DNA of 64,000 bases from Asanoa sp. WMMD1127 (GTDB lineage Bacteria; Actinomycetota; Actinomycetes; Mycobacteriales; Micromonosporaceae), in assembly GCF_029626225.1 (NCBI RefSeq), contig NZ_JARUBP010000001.1, forward strand, positions 124,001 through 188,000, given 5' to 3'. Under the pieces are notes generated by a model. The model worked only from the letters and a program-made list of their open reading frames with translations. It did no database searches and had not been told where the DNA came from. Positions 16,569 through 24,488 of this stretch are shown here, one piece after another. A program made the translations under genes and the position numbers. The number at the start of each line of letters is the position of its first letter. Position 1 is the stretch's first letter.

Positions 16569-17470
16569 CCGCGCCGCCGCGCGACCCGGCGGGACCGCAC
16601 CGCCTCCGCGGTGACCTCCAGTGCCTTTCTGGCCTTGACTCTGTTGCGGGCGGCGACGCCGACGAAGAGACAGTCGACGACGGTGAGCTGGGCCAGCCGG
16701 CTGGCGGTGGCGCCGGCGCGGTAGGTCGTCTCCCGGGCGGCCGTGGTCAGCACGTGGTCGGCGACGTCGGCGATCGGCGACCGCGGGAAGTTGGTCAGCG
16801 CGACCGTCGTGGCGCCCCGGGAACGGGCCTCCTCCAGCACGTCGAGCACGTCGCCGGTGGTGCCGGTGTGCGAGATGCCCATCGCCACGTCGCCCTTGCC
16901 GAGCAGGGCCGCCGAGGTGAGCGCGGAGTGCACGTCGGGCCAGTAGTAGGCGGTGCGGCCGATCCGGTGCAGCTTCTGCTGGAAGTCGGAGGCGACGAAG
17001 CCGCTCGCGCCGGCGCCGTAGATCTCGATGCGGCTCGCCGAGTTGAGCGCCTCGACGACGGCCTCGCAGACCTCGGGGTCGAGTTGCTGCGCGGTCTCCT
17101 CGACGGCTCGGGCGTCGTTGAACGCGATCGTGGCGATGATCTGCGTGAGGTCGGCGCCGGGCGGGATGTCGCCGCCGACCACCCGGGCGTCGACCGGCTC
17201 GACCCGCCGGGCGGCTTCAGCGGCGAGGCGGATCCGCAGCTGGGGGTAGCCTTCGAGGCCGACGGACCGGCAGAACCGGATGACGGTCGCCTCGGAGGTC
17301 TCGGCGGCGGTCGCCAGGTCGGTGATGGTGCGCCGGGCCGCGTCGGCCGGGTCGGCCACCACCAGCCGGGCGACCCGCTGCTCGGCGGGAGACAGCGCCG
17401 GGAGCAGGCCACTGATCTGCACGATCAGGCCCGGCTCGGGCATCGCAGAAACCTTCGCTGTCTTCGCCAC
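16565..17470 (-). CDS. MurR/RpiR family regulator
   Basis: A 301-residue regulator. An N-terminal RpiR-type helix-turn-helix (about 15-90, with TITDLATAAETSEATVIRFC) is followed by a SIS sugar-phosphate-binding domain (about 125-270, with RIEIYGAGASGFVASDFQQK and VAMGISHTGTTGDVLDVLEE). It most likely senses MurNAc-6-phosphate or a related ligand and controls itself and murQ, with which it overlaps by 4 bp. A palindrome sits immediately before its GTG start. Confidence 0.93.
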   Translation of the reverse strand: MAKTAKVSAMPEPGLIVQISGLLPALSPAEQRVARLVVADPADAARRTITDLATAAETSEATVIRFCRSVGLEGYPQLRIRLAAEAARRVEPVDARVVGGDIPPGADLTQIIATIAFNDARAVEETAQQLDPEVCEAVVEALNSASRIEIYGAGASGFVASDFQQKLHRIGRTAYYWPDVHSALTSAALLGKGDVAMGISHTGTTGDVLDVLEEARSRGATTVALTNFPRSPIADVADHVLTTAARETTYRAGATASRLAQLTVVDCLFVGVAARNRVKARKALEVTAEAVRSRRVARRRG

Positions 17471-17473
17471 GCA

Positions 17474-17488
17474 TGAAACTTACTTTCA
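17474..17488. promoter_or_regulatory. TGAAA-N5-TTTCA palindrome, candidate MurR operator
   Basis: The sequence TGAAACTTACTTTCA is a palindrome with five-base arms and lies 3 bp upstream of the murR start, in the 36-bp gap to the next gene. Its TGAAA/TTTCA halves match the general form of RpiR-family operators. Binding here would block transcription or translation initiation of murR-murQ. Assignment is from position and symmetry. Confidence 0.6.
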
Positions 17489-17506
17489 CGCGCCGAGCGC
17501 CGTCAA

Positions 17507-18538
17507 CTACCCGTCGTGTGCGCCTCCGCCCGACCTGGCGTGCCAGTCGCGCAGCACGGCCGCTTCGTCGTCGACGGTCAGTCCGCCCGCCTTCACCTGG
17601 TCGGGCGCGGACTCCATCCAGTGGGCGGTACGCAGGGCGGTCTCGGCAATCGGACGCGCCGCCAGACCGGCCTCCACCGAGCGGGTCGTGTCCCTGGTCA
17701 GGAAGCCGCCGTATTCGGGCAACGGCAGCCAGAGCGGCAGTGCCCGCTCGCCCGACCACGGCCGCACGTCGTGCTCCACCAGGAAATCCTGGTCGACCCA
17801 GGTGAGCGTCGTGCCGGCGGGCGCGAGCGCGTCCCGCAGCTCGGTCAGGAACCGCTCACGGGACATGGGCAGACCCATCCCGTCGTACGCGCCGGCGAGC
17901 CCCGTGACGCCGGCCAGCAGCAGCCACTCGGCCAGGTCGTCGACGTCGACGAACTGCACCGACTCGTCCGGCGCGCCCGGCGCCAGCACCTCGCCGCCCC
18001 GGCGCATCCGAGCCACCCAGTAGGGGAACCGGTCGCTGCGGTCCTCGGGCCCCACGATCAGCCCGGCCCGGCAGATGAACACCCGCTCGGCGCCGATCCC
18101 GTCGCGGATCGCGTTCTCGCAGGCCACCTTGCACGGCCCGTACATGTCCATCTGGCCGTCGCGCGGGTTGTCGACCTCCGGCGGGGCCGGGTCGTGCAGC
18201 TTGGCGGTGTCGGCGCGCTGGCCCGGCGTCGCGTCGTCCGGATAGACGTTGCACGTCGACACGAACGAGTAGTGGCCGACGCGGCCGGCCAGTGCGGCGG
18301 CCGCGTTGCGGGCGTGGCTGGGCCGCAGCGTGACGTCGACCACGGCGTCGAAGGTTTCACCGTCCACAGCGGACAGACCGTCGGGCTCGTCGCGGTCGCC
18401 GGTCACGAACCGCACCCCCTCGATCGTGCCGCCGGACTCGCCACGGGCCAGACAGGTCACGTCGTGGCCGGCGGCCTGGGCGCGCCGGGCCACGGCGCGG
18501 CCGAGGAAGACAGTTCCACCGAGTACGAGTAGTCGCAT
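17507..18538 (-). CDS. NAD-dependent epimerase/dehydratase
   Basis: A 343-residue extended-SDR protein. The nucleotide-binding motif LVLGGTVFLGRAVARRA opens the protein. A YGPCK sequence at about 134-138 is the YxxxK catalytic pair, preceded by SFVSTCNVYPDD with the expected Ser/Thr. A later VQFVDVDDLAEWLL segment is typical of family members that resemble plant chloroplast RNA-binding/reductase proteins. Substrate unknown. It lies upstream of murR on the same strand with only 36 bp between, but the operator suggests separate control. Confidence 0.85.
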   Translation of the reverse strand: MRLLVLGGTVFLGRAVARRAQAAGHDVTCLARGESGGTIEGVRFVTGDRDEPDGLSAVDGETFDAVVDVTLRPSHARNAAAALAGRVGHYSFVSTCNVYPDDATPGQRADTAKLHDPAPPEVDNPRDGQMDMYGPCKVACENAIRDGIGAERVFICRAGLIVGPEDRSDRFPYWVARMRRGGEVLAPGAPDESVQFVDVDDLAEWLLLAGVTGLAGAYDGMGLPMSRERFLTELRDALAPAGTTLTWVDQDFLVEHDVRPWSGERALPLWLPLPEYGGFLTRDTTRSVEAGLAARPIAETALRTAHWMESAPDQVKAGGLTVDDEAAVLRDWHARSGGGAHDG

Positions 18539-18612
18539 CGCCCGATCATCCGGGGGGCGTGGCGCGGCTGAACAGAGGCTTTCACTGACAGCGGAACCGT
18601 TAGGTTGAGACC

Positions 18613-19293
18613 ATGACTGGTCGGACCGTGGTGGTGACGGGTGCGCACGGCGGGCTCGGCGGCGCCGTCGTCGAGGAGTTCGTCGACGCCGGCTGGCGGG
18701 TGGTCGCCCCGGTCCGCACCCCGATGGCCACCGCGCGGCCCGAGGTGGTCGAGGTGGCCGCCGACCTCACCGATCCCGCCGCCGTCAAGGACGCGGTCGA
18801 CCGGGCCGCGGCCGACCCCGACGCGCCGCTGCGGGCGGTGGTCAACCTCGTCGGCGGCTACGGCGGCGGCACGCTCGTCCACGAGACGCCCGTCGAAGAG
18901 GTCGAGCGGCTGCTGGCGCTCAACGTCCGGCCCACTTTCCTGGTCACCCAGGCCGCCCTGCCGCACCTGCTGCGCGACGGCGGCGCGGTGGTCTGCCTCG
19001 CCGCCCGGGCCGCCCTGGCGCCGTTCGCCACCGGCAGCGCGTACGCCCTGTCCAAGGCGGCCGTCCTGGCGTTCTCCAACGGGGTCGCGGCCGACTACAA
19101 GAACCGCGGGGTGCGCAGCAACACGATTCTGCCCAGCGTGATCGACACCCCGTTCAACCGCCGCGAGCAGCCTGACGCCGACTTCAGCAAGTGGGTCGCG
19201 CCGGCCGAGATCGCCCCGGTGATCAGGTTCCTGGCGAGCGACGAGTCGGCGCCGACGAGCGGGGCGGCGATTCCGGTCTACGGGCGGGCGTGA
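18613..19293 (+). CDS. Short-chain dehydrogenase/reductase
   Basis: A 226-residue classical SDR. The cofactor motif is TGAHGGLGGAV (residues about 9-19), NLVGGYGG stands at the NAG position, and the active site has Tyr and Lys in SAYALSKAA with Ala/Arg-rich VCLAARAAL where the catalytic Ser usually sits, so the canonical Ser looks replaced. Asp at the end of beta-2 is not obvious, so cofactor choice is unclear. The 3' end overlaps the convergent kinase-like gene by 71 bp. Confidence 0.88.
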   Translation: MTGRTVVVTGAHGGLGGAVVEEFVDAGWRVVAPVRTPMATARPEVVEVAADLTDPAAVKDAVDRAAADPDAPLRAVVNLVGGYGGGTLVHETPVEEVERLLALNVRPTFLVTQAALPHLLRDGGAVVCLAARAALAPFATGSAYALSKAAVLAFSNGVAADYKNRGVRSNTILPSVIDTPFNRREQPDADFSKWVAPAEIAPVIRFLASDESAPTSGAAIPVYGRA

Positions 19294-19960
19294 CCGGCCC
19301 GTCGGGGTCCAGGTCCGGCGGCAGGTGCACCGGCGGCAGCCACGGCCGCAGCGCGGCCAACACGGCGGTGGTCACCTCGTCGGGCGCGCCACCCGCGTCG
19401 ACGACCAGGAACCGCGGCGACTCGGGCAGCGACCGGAAGGCGGCGTCGGCGGCGCTCAGATAGGCCAGGCTCTCGTGGTCGGTGCCGCGGGCCTCGATCC
19501 GGCGGTACGCGTCGCGCGGGTCGACGGCCAGCAGCACGGTCACGTCCGGCGCGGGAAACAGCGCGTAGGCCAGCCGGGCCAGCCACTCGCCCCGGCCACC
19601 CGCGTGCGCCCGGATGCTCACGTACTGGTCGACGGCGTGCCGGTCCATCACCGCGATGTCGCGGGCGAAGGCGGAGCGCAGGGTGGTGCGGGCGATCGCC
19701 AGCCAGCGCAGCACCGACTCGACCCAGAGCATCCCGACGCGGCCGAAGAGCGCCGGCCCGTCGGCCCGCCCGAGCCGCCGCGCGAGGTGGCCGAACCAGG
19801 CCCGGCCGCCGGCGTTCTGGCGGTAGACGGCCGGCACACCCGCGTCGCCGAGCACCATCGCGAGCCGGTTGGCCTGGGTGGTCTTGCCGGAACCGTCGAT
19901 GCCGACCAGCGCCACCGTGCGCAGCCGCGCGCCGGCCACCGGCCTGCCATCACCCGCCAT
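19223..19960 (-). CDS. Thymidylate kinase-like P-loop protein
   Basis: A 245-residue protein with P-loop VALVGIDGSGKTTQANRLA near the N-terminus, a DRHAVDQYVS segment in the position of the thymidylate kinase DRY motif, and a lid-like RRIEARGTDHESLAYL. It resembles dTMP kinase but diverges, and the essential tmk is often elsewhere in such genomes. It may phosphorylate another nucleotide or a different small molecule. The last 23 codons, a Pro/Arg/Ser-rich tail, lie inside the 3' end of the convergent SDR gene. Start at 19960 (ATG); a TTG at 19969 is the alternative. Confidence 0.75.
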   Translation of the reverse strand: MAGDGRPVAGARLRTVALVGIDGSGKTTQANRLAMVLGDAGVPAVYRQNAGGRAWFGHLARRLGRADGPALFGRVGMLWVESVLRWLAIARTTLRSAFARDIAVMDRHAVDQYVSIRAHAGGRGEWLARLAYALFPAPDVTVLLAVDPRDAYRRIEARGTDHESLAYLSAADAAFRSLPESPRFLVVDAGGAPDEVTTAVLAALRPWLPPVHLPPDLDPDGPVTPARRPESPPRSSAPTRRSPGT

Positions 19961-20095
19961 GCCGGACAACGGTAGCGGGCCGGGTCACCACCGGGGTAGT
20001 AAGGGGATGAACCGGTTGGAATCACCCTCGTTACAGGTGTGAGCCCCGGAACCCACGGGTACGGGGATGGTTCCTGACACGACGGGAGAGGCGAT

Positions 20096-20674
20096 ATGGC
20101 TTCGCACGGGGACGATTCGCTGCTGCTGACCCTGAAGCGGGTCGCCGCCGTCCTCAAACAGTCCGAGATCCCGTTCGCGTTGGCCGGCAGCTTCGCCGTC
20201 TACGCGCACGGCGGCCACTCCAGCGACCACGACGTCGACTTCCTCATCAAGGAGGAGGACGCCGAGCGGGCCCTGGCGGCCCTCGTCGAGGCCGGCTTCA
20301 CCGCCGAGCGGCCGCCGGAGGACTGGCTGGTCAAGGTCTACGACGAGGACGGTCACCTGGTCGACCTGATCCACCGGCCGATCGAGAGCCCGGTCACCGA
20401 CGAGACGTTCGGCGACACCGTGACCCGCACGGTCGACGCCATCCAGATGCCGGTGGTCTCCGCGACCAGGTTGATGGAGCACAAGCTGCTCAGCTTCTCC
20501 CAGCACTACTGCGACTTCGCCCGGGGCCTGCCGCTGGCGCGGTCCCTGCGCGAGCAGATCGACTGGGACCGGGTGCGCAAGGAGACCGCGCAGTCGCCCT
20601 ACGCGGAGGCGTTCCTGGTGCTGCTCGACCGGCTCGACGTCGTGCCGTACCCCGGCTACCGGAGGGACTCATGA
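20096..20674 (+). CDS. Nucleotidyltransferase-fold protein
   Basis: A 192-residue protein of the DNA polymerase beta-like nucleotidyltransferase superfamily. The active-site signature is FALAGSFAVYAHGGHSSDHD followed by VDF (G-S, then D-x-D), and a third strand has HLVDLIHRP with an Asp. Related proteins include AbiEii-like toxins and aminoglycoside-type transferases, but no antitoxin partner of known type is present. The next gene overlaps by 4 bp, so it heads a three-gene operon with a BON-like protein and a phosphoesterase. Confidence 0.8.
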   Translation: MASHGDDSLLLTLKRVAAVLKQSEIPFALAGSFAVYAHGGHSSDHDVDFLIKEEDAERALAALVEAGFTAERPPEDWLVKVYDEDGHLVDLIHRPIESPVTDETFGDTVTRTVDAIQMPVVSATRLMEHKLLSFSQHYCDFARGLPLARSLREQIDWDRVRKETAQSPYAEAFLVLLDRLDVVPYPGYRRDS

Positions 20675-20913
20675 ACGACTACACGGAGGCCGAGGTGCAG
20701 CGCGCCCTGGCCGAGGATCTCGGCGTGGCCGAGCAGGGCATCACGGTCGTCCGCTCGGACGCCGGCCTGGTGCTCTGCGGCGAGGTGGAGAGCCCGCGGC
20801 GGCGGGAGGAGATCGTGCGCCTCGTGCGGGAACGGTTCCCGGGCATCGACATCGCGGCCGACATCGGGGTGACCCGGGCGGCCGCGCCGACCGAGGCGGA
20901 GGAGCTCGCGTGA
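20671..20913 (+). CDS. Small BON-like domain protein
   Basis: An 80-residue protein whose central strand-turn-helix (VVRSDAGLVLCGEVESPRRR, then EEIVRLVRERFPGIDI) resembles a BON domain: a short sequence after a beta-hairpin with GxV and a following helix ending in PG. No signal peptide. BON domains often bind lipid or cyclic di-nucleotides, but the likeness is weak. ATGA overlap with the gene before and GTGA overlap with the gene after show translational coupling. Confidence 0.7.
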   Translation: MNDYTEAEVQRALAEDLGVAEQGITVVRSDAGLVLCGEVESPRRREEIVRLVRERFPGIDIAADIGVTRAAAPTEAEELA

Positions 20914-21656
20914 TCAGGATCGCTGCCGTCGGCGACGTGCACATCGACCGGGACGTGCTGGGCCGGTTCCGGCCGGCGCTGGAGGAGCTGCCCGACCGGG
21001 CCGACGTGCTGCTGCTCGCCGGCGACCTGACCCGGCACGGCACCGAGGCGGAGGCCAAGTGCGTGGCCACCGAGTTCGGCGGGCTGGGCGTACCCGTGAT
21101 CGCCGTGCTCGGCAACCACGACCACCACTGCGACGAGGTGCCGGGCGTGCTGTCCGCCCTGACGGACGCCGGCATCACGGTGTTGGAGGGCGACAGCACG
21201 GTGGTCGACGTCGACGGGGTGCGGCTGGGCGTGGCCGGCGTCAAGGGGTTCGGCGGCGGCTTCGCCGGCCGCTGCGCCAGCGAGTTCGGCGAGCCCGAGA
21301 TGAAGGCCTTCGTGCGCACGACGGGCGCGGTCGCCGAGCGGCTCGGCGCGGCGCTGCGCGACCTGGAGTGCGACGTGCGGGTGGCGCTGACCCACTACGC
21401 CCCGGTGCCGGACACGCTCGCCGGCGAACCGCTGGAGATCTATCCGTTCCTCGGGTCCTACCTGCTCGGCCAGGCGATCGACTCGGCGCCGACCGCGCTG
21501 GCGATCCACGGGCACGCGCACCACGGCACCGAGCGCGGGCGCACGCCGGGCGGTGTCCGGGTGCGCAACGTCGCCCATCCCGTCATCAAACAGGCGTACA
21601 GCGTGTTCAACCTCGCGGCGGAAAGCGTTTCCCCGTCGGCGGCATCGGGTATTTGA
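20910..21656 (+). CDS. Calcineurin-like metallophosphoesterase
   Basis: A 248-residue metallophosphoesterase. The metal-binding motifs occur in order: GDVHIDRD, LAGDLTRHG, VLGNHDHH, LTHYAPVP and HGHAHHG. The last holds the paired His residues of the dinuclear site. Substrate unknown; candidates are cyclic nucleotides, dinucleotides or phosphomonoesters. GTG start overlapping the BON-like gene. The operon context with a nucleotidyltransferase suggests that the two enzymes attach and remove a phosphate or nucleotide group. Confidence 0.92.
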   Translation: MIRIAAVGDVHIDRDVLGRFRPALEELPDRADVLLLAGDLTRHGTEAEAKCVATEFGGLGVPVIAVLGNHDHHCDEVPGVLSALTDAGITVLEGDSTVVDVDGVRLGVAGVKGFGGGFAGRCASEFGEPEMKAFVRTTGAVAERLGAALRDLECDVRVALTHYAPVPDTLAGEPLEIYPFLGSYLLGQAIDSAPTALAIHGHAHHGTERGRTPGGVRVRNVAHPVIKQAYSVFNLAAESVSPSAASGI

Positions 21657-21661
21657 TCAGC

Positions 21662-21805
21662 ATGGACCTACTGCTTTGGATCCTCGCCGTGATCCTCGTC
21701 GTCGCCGGCATCTTCGCGCTGTTCCGGCGTCAGCTCCTCTGGGGCATCGTGCTCATCATCGTCGGCCTGCTGGTCGGCCCCGGCGGCGTCAGCATCTTCA
21801 ATTGA
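21662..21805 (+). CDS. GPGG-motif small membrane protein
   Basis: A 47-residue protein with two hydrophobic helices (about 3-20 and 24-39) joined by FRRQ and ending in GPGGVSIFN. The conserved GPGG after the second helix marks the GPGG-motif small membrane family of actinobacteria. Function unknown. It starts 5 bp after the phosphoesterase stop and may belong to the same transcript, with a long stem terminator following. Confidence 0.85.
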   Translation: MDLLLWILAVILVVAGIFALFRRQLLWGIVLIIVGLLVGPGGVSIFN

Positions 21806-21862
21806 CGCCACGGCCTCCGGGCCGGTGACGCCGGCCCACGTCTCCATCCCTCCGATCCCGCC

Positions 21863-21909
21863 GGGGTCGTCACCGCGGTCCACACCGAGTGGACCCCGGT
21901 GACGGCCCC
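21863..21909 (+). terminator. Long stem-loop terminator
   Basis: Arms 21863-21883 and 21889-21909 pair over 21 bp with two mismatches around a five-base loop (ACCGA). It ends the four-gene nucleotidyltransferase-phosphoesterase-GPGG unit. Confidence 0.8.
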
Positions 21910-21987
21910 GGCGGCCGTTTGTGCCGCGCGTGATTAGCCGGACACTCTGTGCGTTAGTTTTTCGGGCGGCCGTGGGGGGATGGCCGG

Positions 21988-22812
21988 GTGGCCGAGATTC
22001 ATCACTTCGCACATGGCGCCTTCAACCCGGTGGCGGCGTTCCTGCTGTCGTTCATCGGCTGTCTGCTCGGGCTGGTCTGCACCGCCCGGGCGCGGGCGAC
22101 CCGGCAGCGCGGCCGCCGGGCGCGCTGGCTCGTGCTCGCCGCGATCGCGATCGGCGGCGCCGGCATCTGGCTGATGCACTTCATGGCGATCCTCGGGTTC
22201 GCCGTGCCGGCCAGTCCGTTGCGCTTCGACCCCTACCTCACCATGTCCAGCCTGGCGCTGTCGGTGCTCACCGTCGGCGGCGGGCTGTTCATCGTCGGCT
22301 TCGGCCGGCGCCGGACCCTCCGGGTGCTCGGCGGTGGCGTGGTGACCGGCCTCGGCGTGGTCGCCATGCACTACACCGGCATGCTCGCCATGCGGGTCTA
22401 CGGCACGATCAACTACAACCCGCGGCTGGTGCTCGCGTCGGTCGGCGTGGCCGTGGTGGCCGCGACCGTCGCCCTCTGGTTCACCGTCACCGTCGGCAGC
22501 TGGAGCCGCATCGCGATCGCCTCGGTCGTGATGGCGCTGGCCGTCTGCGGCATGCACTACACCGGCATGGCCGCGATCCAGGTCCGGCTGCACGAGTCGG
22601 GCATCCACCACGTCCAGGGCGTCAACCCGATGCAACTGCTCGTGCCCATCGTGCTCATCACCTCGGCGGCGCTGATCGGCATGGCGTTCAGCGGCCTCAA
22701 GGCGATGACCGAGGAGGAGTTCGCCGCTCCGCCCATCCCGTCGCCGGGCGGCGGCCGCCACGGCGAAACCCCGTTCACCGTCGCCCTGCGGCCTGGCGGC
22801 GACACGTTCTAG
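21988..22812 (+). CDS. MHYT-domain integral membrane sensor
   Basis: A 274-residue protein with about seven membrane helices and three MHYT-type units: LMHFMAIL, AMHYTGMLAM and GMHYTGMAA. Conserved Met, His and Tyr residues near the outer face are proposed in this family to bind a metal (copper) and sense diatomic gases. In many bacteria MHYT is fused to GGDEF or kinase domains, but here it stands alone with a short Pro/Gly-rich cytoplasmic tail, so any output partner is separate. GTG start after GTGGGGGGATGG. Confidence 0.92.
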   Translation: MAEIHHFAHGAFNPVAAFLLSFIGCLLGLVCTARARATRQRGRRARWLVLAAIAIGGAGIWLMHFMAILGFAVPASPLRFDPYLTMSSLALSVLTVGGGLFIVGFGRRRTLRVLGGGVVTGLGVVAMHYTGMLAMRVYGTINYNPRLVLASVGVAVVAATVALWFTVTVGSWSRIAIASVVMALAVCGMHYTGMAAIQVRLHESGIHHVQGVNPMQLLVPIVLITSAALIGMAFSGLKAMTEEEFAAPPIPSPGGGRHGETPFTVALRPGGDTF

Positions 22813-22841
22813 TCGCCCCGTTGTCGTTATCGACCGGCTAA

Positions 22842-22872
22842 ATGCCCGCCTGGAGCGTTTCCAGGCGGGCAT
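22842..22872 (+). terminator. Terminator after the MHYT gene
   Basis: Perfect 13-bp arms ATGCCCGCCTGGA (22842-22854) and TCCAGGCGGGCAT (22860-22872) with a five-base loop. Confidence 0.92.
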
Positions 22873-22965
22873 GCCGTATTTGTCGAGGTCACAACCGTAC
22901 ATTTCTCTCTGTAGGTTTCTCGATTGTTACATCGTCGTGCCTTCCACGATCTGGACGGACTTCCG

Positions 22966-22979
22966 TGCAAGCGCTTGCA
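22966..22979. promoter_or_regulatory. Perfect palindrome TGCAAGCGCTTGCA, LacI-type operator of the agl operon
   Basis: A 14-bp perfect palindrome with the central CG typical of LacI/GalR operators. It is 74 bp upstream of the binding-protein start. The operon's own LacI regulator (26623) is the obvious ligand, with release by an alpha-glucoside or product. No second copy was seen elsewhere in the window. Confidence 0.8.
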
Positions 22980-23052
22980 TGTGAACACGCCCACATTCGA
23001 CACCGGCACCGGGCCAGCGCGCCCGCGACCGCCGGCAAGGAAGGAGGACGGC

Positions 23053-24399
23053 ATGGCGGTCTCTTCCAGACCTCGCCAAGCCCTCGTGCTCGCCACCACC
23101 CTGGCGCTCGCACTCAGCGCGGCCGCGTGCAGCGGCGACGAAGGTGGCGACAGCGGCAGCGGCAGCTCGGCTGACTGCGCCGCCTACGACGCCTACACCG
23201 GCAACGACGGCACCACCGTTTCCATTTACGCATCCATCCGTGACGCCGAGGCCGACCTCCTCGAGGAGTCCTGGAAGCAGTTCGAGGACTGCACCGGCAT
23301 CACCATCGAATACGAGGGCAGCGGCGAGTTCGAGGCGCAGCTGCCGGTGCGGGTCGACGGCGGCAACGCCCCCGACATCGCCTTCATCCCGCAGCCGGGC
23401 CTGCTCAAGCGCTTCGCCGACGCCGGCAAGCTCAAGGAGGCCTCGGCCGACACCAAGACGATGGCGGAGGCCAACTACTCCAAGGAGTGGCTGGACTACG
23501 CGACCGTCGGCGGCAAGTTCTACGGCGCTCCGATGGGCTCCAACGTCAAGTCCTTCGTGTGGTACTCGCCGAAGCTCTTCGCCGAGAAGGGCTGGAAGGT
23601 CCCGACCACCTGGGACGAGATGATGCAGCTGACCGACACCATCGCGGCGGCCGGCATCAAGCCCTGGTGCGCGGGCATCGAGTCCGGTGACGCGACCGGC
23701 TGGCCGGCCACCGACTGGATCGAGGACGTCATGCTCCGCGACGCCGGTCCCGAGGCCTACGACCAGTGGGTCGAGCACACGATCCCGTTCAACGACCCCA
23801 AGGTCGTGTCGGCGGTCGACCGGGTCGGCAAGATCCTGAAGGACCCGAAGTACGTCAACGGCGGCTTCGGTGACGTCAAGAGCATCACGTCGACCTCGTT
23901 CCAGGAGGGCGGCACGCCGATCCTCGAGAACAAGTGCGGCATGTACCGGATGGCGTCCTTCTACGCCAACCAGTGGCCCGAGGGCACCAAGGTGGCCGAG
24001 GACGGCGACACGTTCGCCTTCTACCTGCCGCCGGTCGACCCCGCCAAGGGCAAGCCGGTGCTCGGCGGTGGCGAGTTCACCGTCGCGTTCGCCGACCGCC
24101 CCGAGGTCCAGAAGGTGCAGACCTACCTGGCTTCCGCCGAGGCCGCCAACAACCGGGCCAAGCTCGGCAACTGGGTCTCGGCCAACAAGAAGCTCGAGGT
24201 CTCCAACGTCGAGAACCCGATCGACAAGCTGGCCGTGGAGATCCTCCAGGACCAGAGCGCCGTCTTCCGGTTCGACGGTTCCGACCTGATGCCCGCCGCC
24301 GTCGGCGCCGGGACGTTCTGGAAGGGCATGGTCGACTGGATCAACGGCAAGAGCACCAGCGAGGTGCTCAACCAGATCGAGGGCTCCTGGCCCAAGTAA
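23053..24399 (+). CDS. Sugar ABC transporter binding lipoprotein (alpha-glucoside type)
   Basis: A 448-residue family 1 extracellular solute-binding protein. A lipoprotein signal ends in LSAAAC (Cys about residue 26), followed by an acidic Gly/Ser linker. The mature domain carries typical motifs such as FEAQLPVRVDGGNAPDIAFI, LFAEKGWKVPTTWDEMMQL and NKCGMYRMASFYANQWP. Sequence style and gene order match actinobacterial AglE (alpha-glucosides such as maltose or trehalulose). The ATG at 23053 has a near-perfect AAGGAGG. First gene of the operon behind a LacI-type palindrome. Confidence 0.9.
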   Translation: MAVSSRPRQALVLATTLALALSAAACSGDEGGDSGSGSSADCAAYDAYTGNDGTTVSIYASIRDAEADLLEESWKQFEDCTGITIEYEGSGEFEAQLPVRVDGGNAPDIAFIPQPGLLKRFADAGKLKEASADTKTMAEANYSKEWLDYATVGGKFYGAPMGSNVKSFVWYSPKLFAEKGWKVPTTWDEMMQLTDTIAAAGIKPWCAGIESGDATGWPATDWIEDVMLRDAGPEAYDQWVEHTIPFNDPKVVSAVDRVGKILKDPKYVNGGFGDVKSITSTSFQEGGTPILENKCGMYRMASFYANQWPEGTKVAEDGDTFAFYLPPVDPAKGKPVLGGGEFTVAFADRPEVQKVQTYLASAEAANNRAKLGNWVSANKKLEVSNVENPIDKLAVEILQDQSAVFRFDGSDLMPAAVGAGTFWKGMVDWINGKSTSEVLNQIEGSWPK

Positions 24400-24408
24400 G
24401 GCGATGAC

Positions 24409-24438
24409 GGTGGCCGGCCCCCTCAGGGGCCGGCCACC
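24409..24438 (+). terminator. Intercistronic hairpin after the binding-protein gene
   Basis: GGTGGCCGGCCCC (24409-24421) pairs with its complement at 24426-24438 over 13 bp. Placed between the binding-protein and first permease genes, it probably stabilises or partly terminates the message so that more binding protein than permease is made, as is common in sugar transporter operons. Confidence 0.75.
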
Positions 24439-24488
24439 GCTTCGGTTCAACCCCCAATTCGTTCCACGCTCGCATCCCTGGAGGGCGG

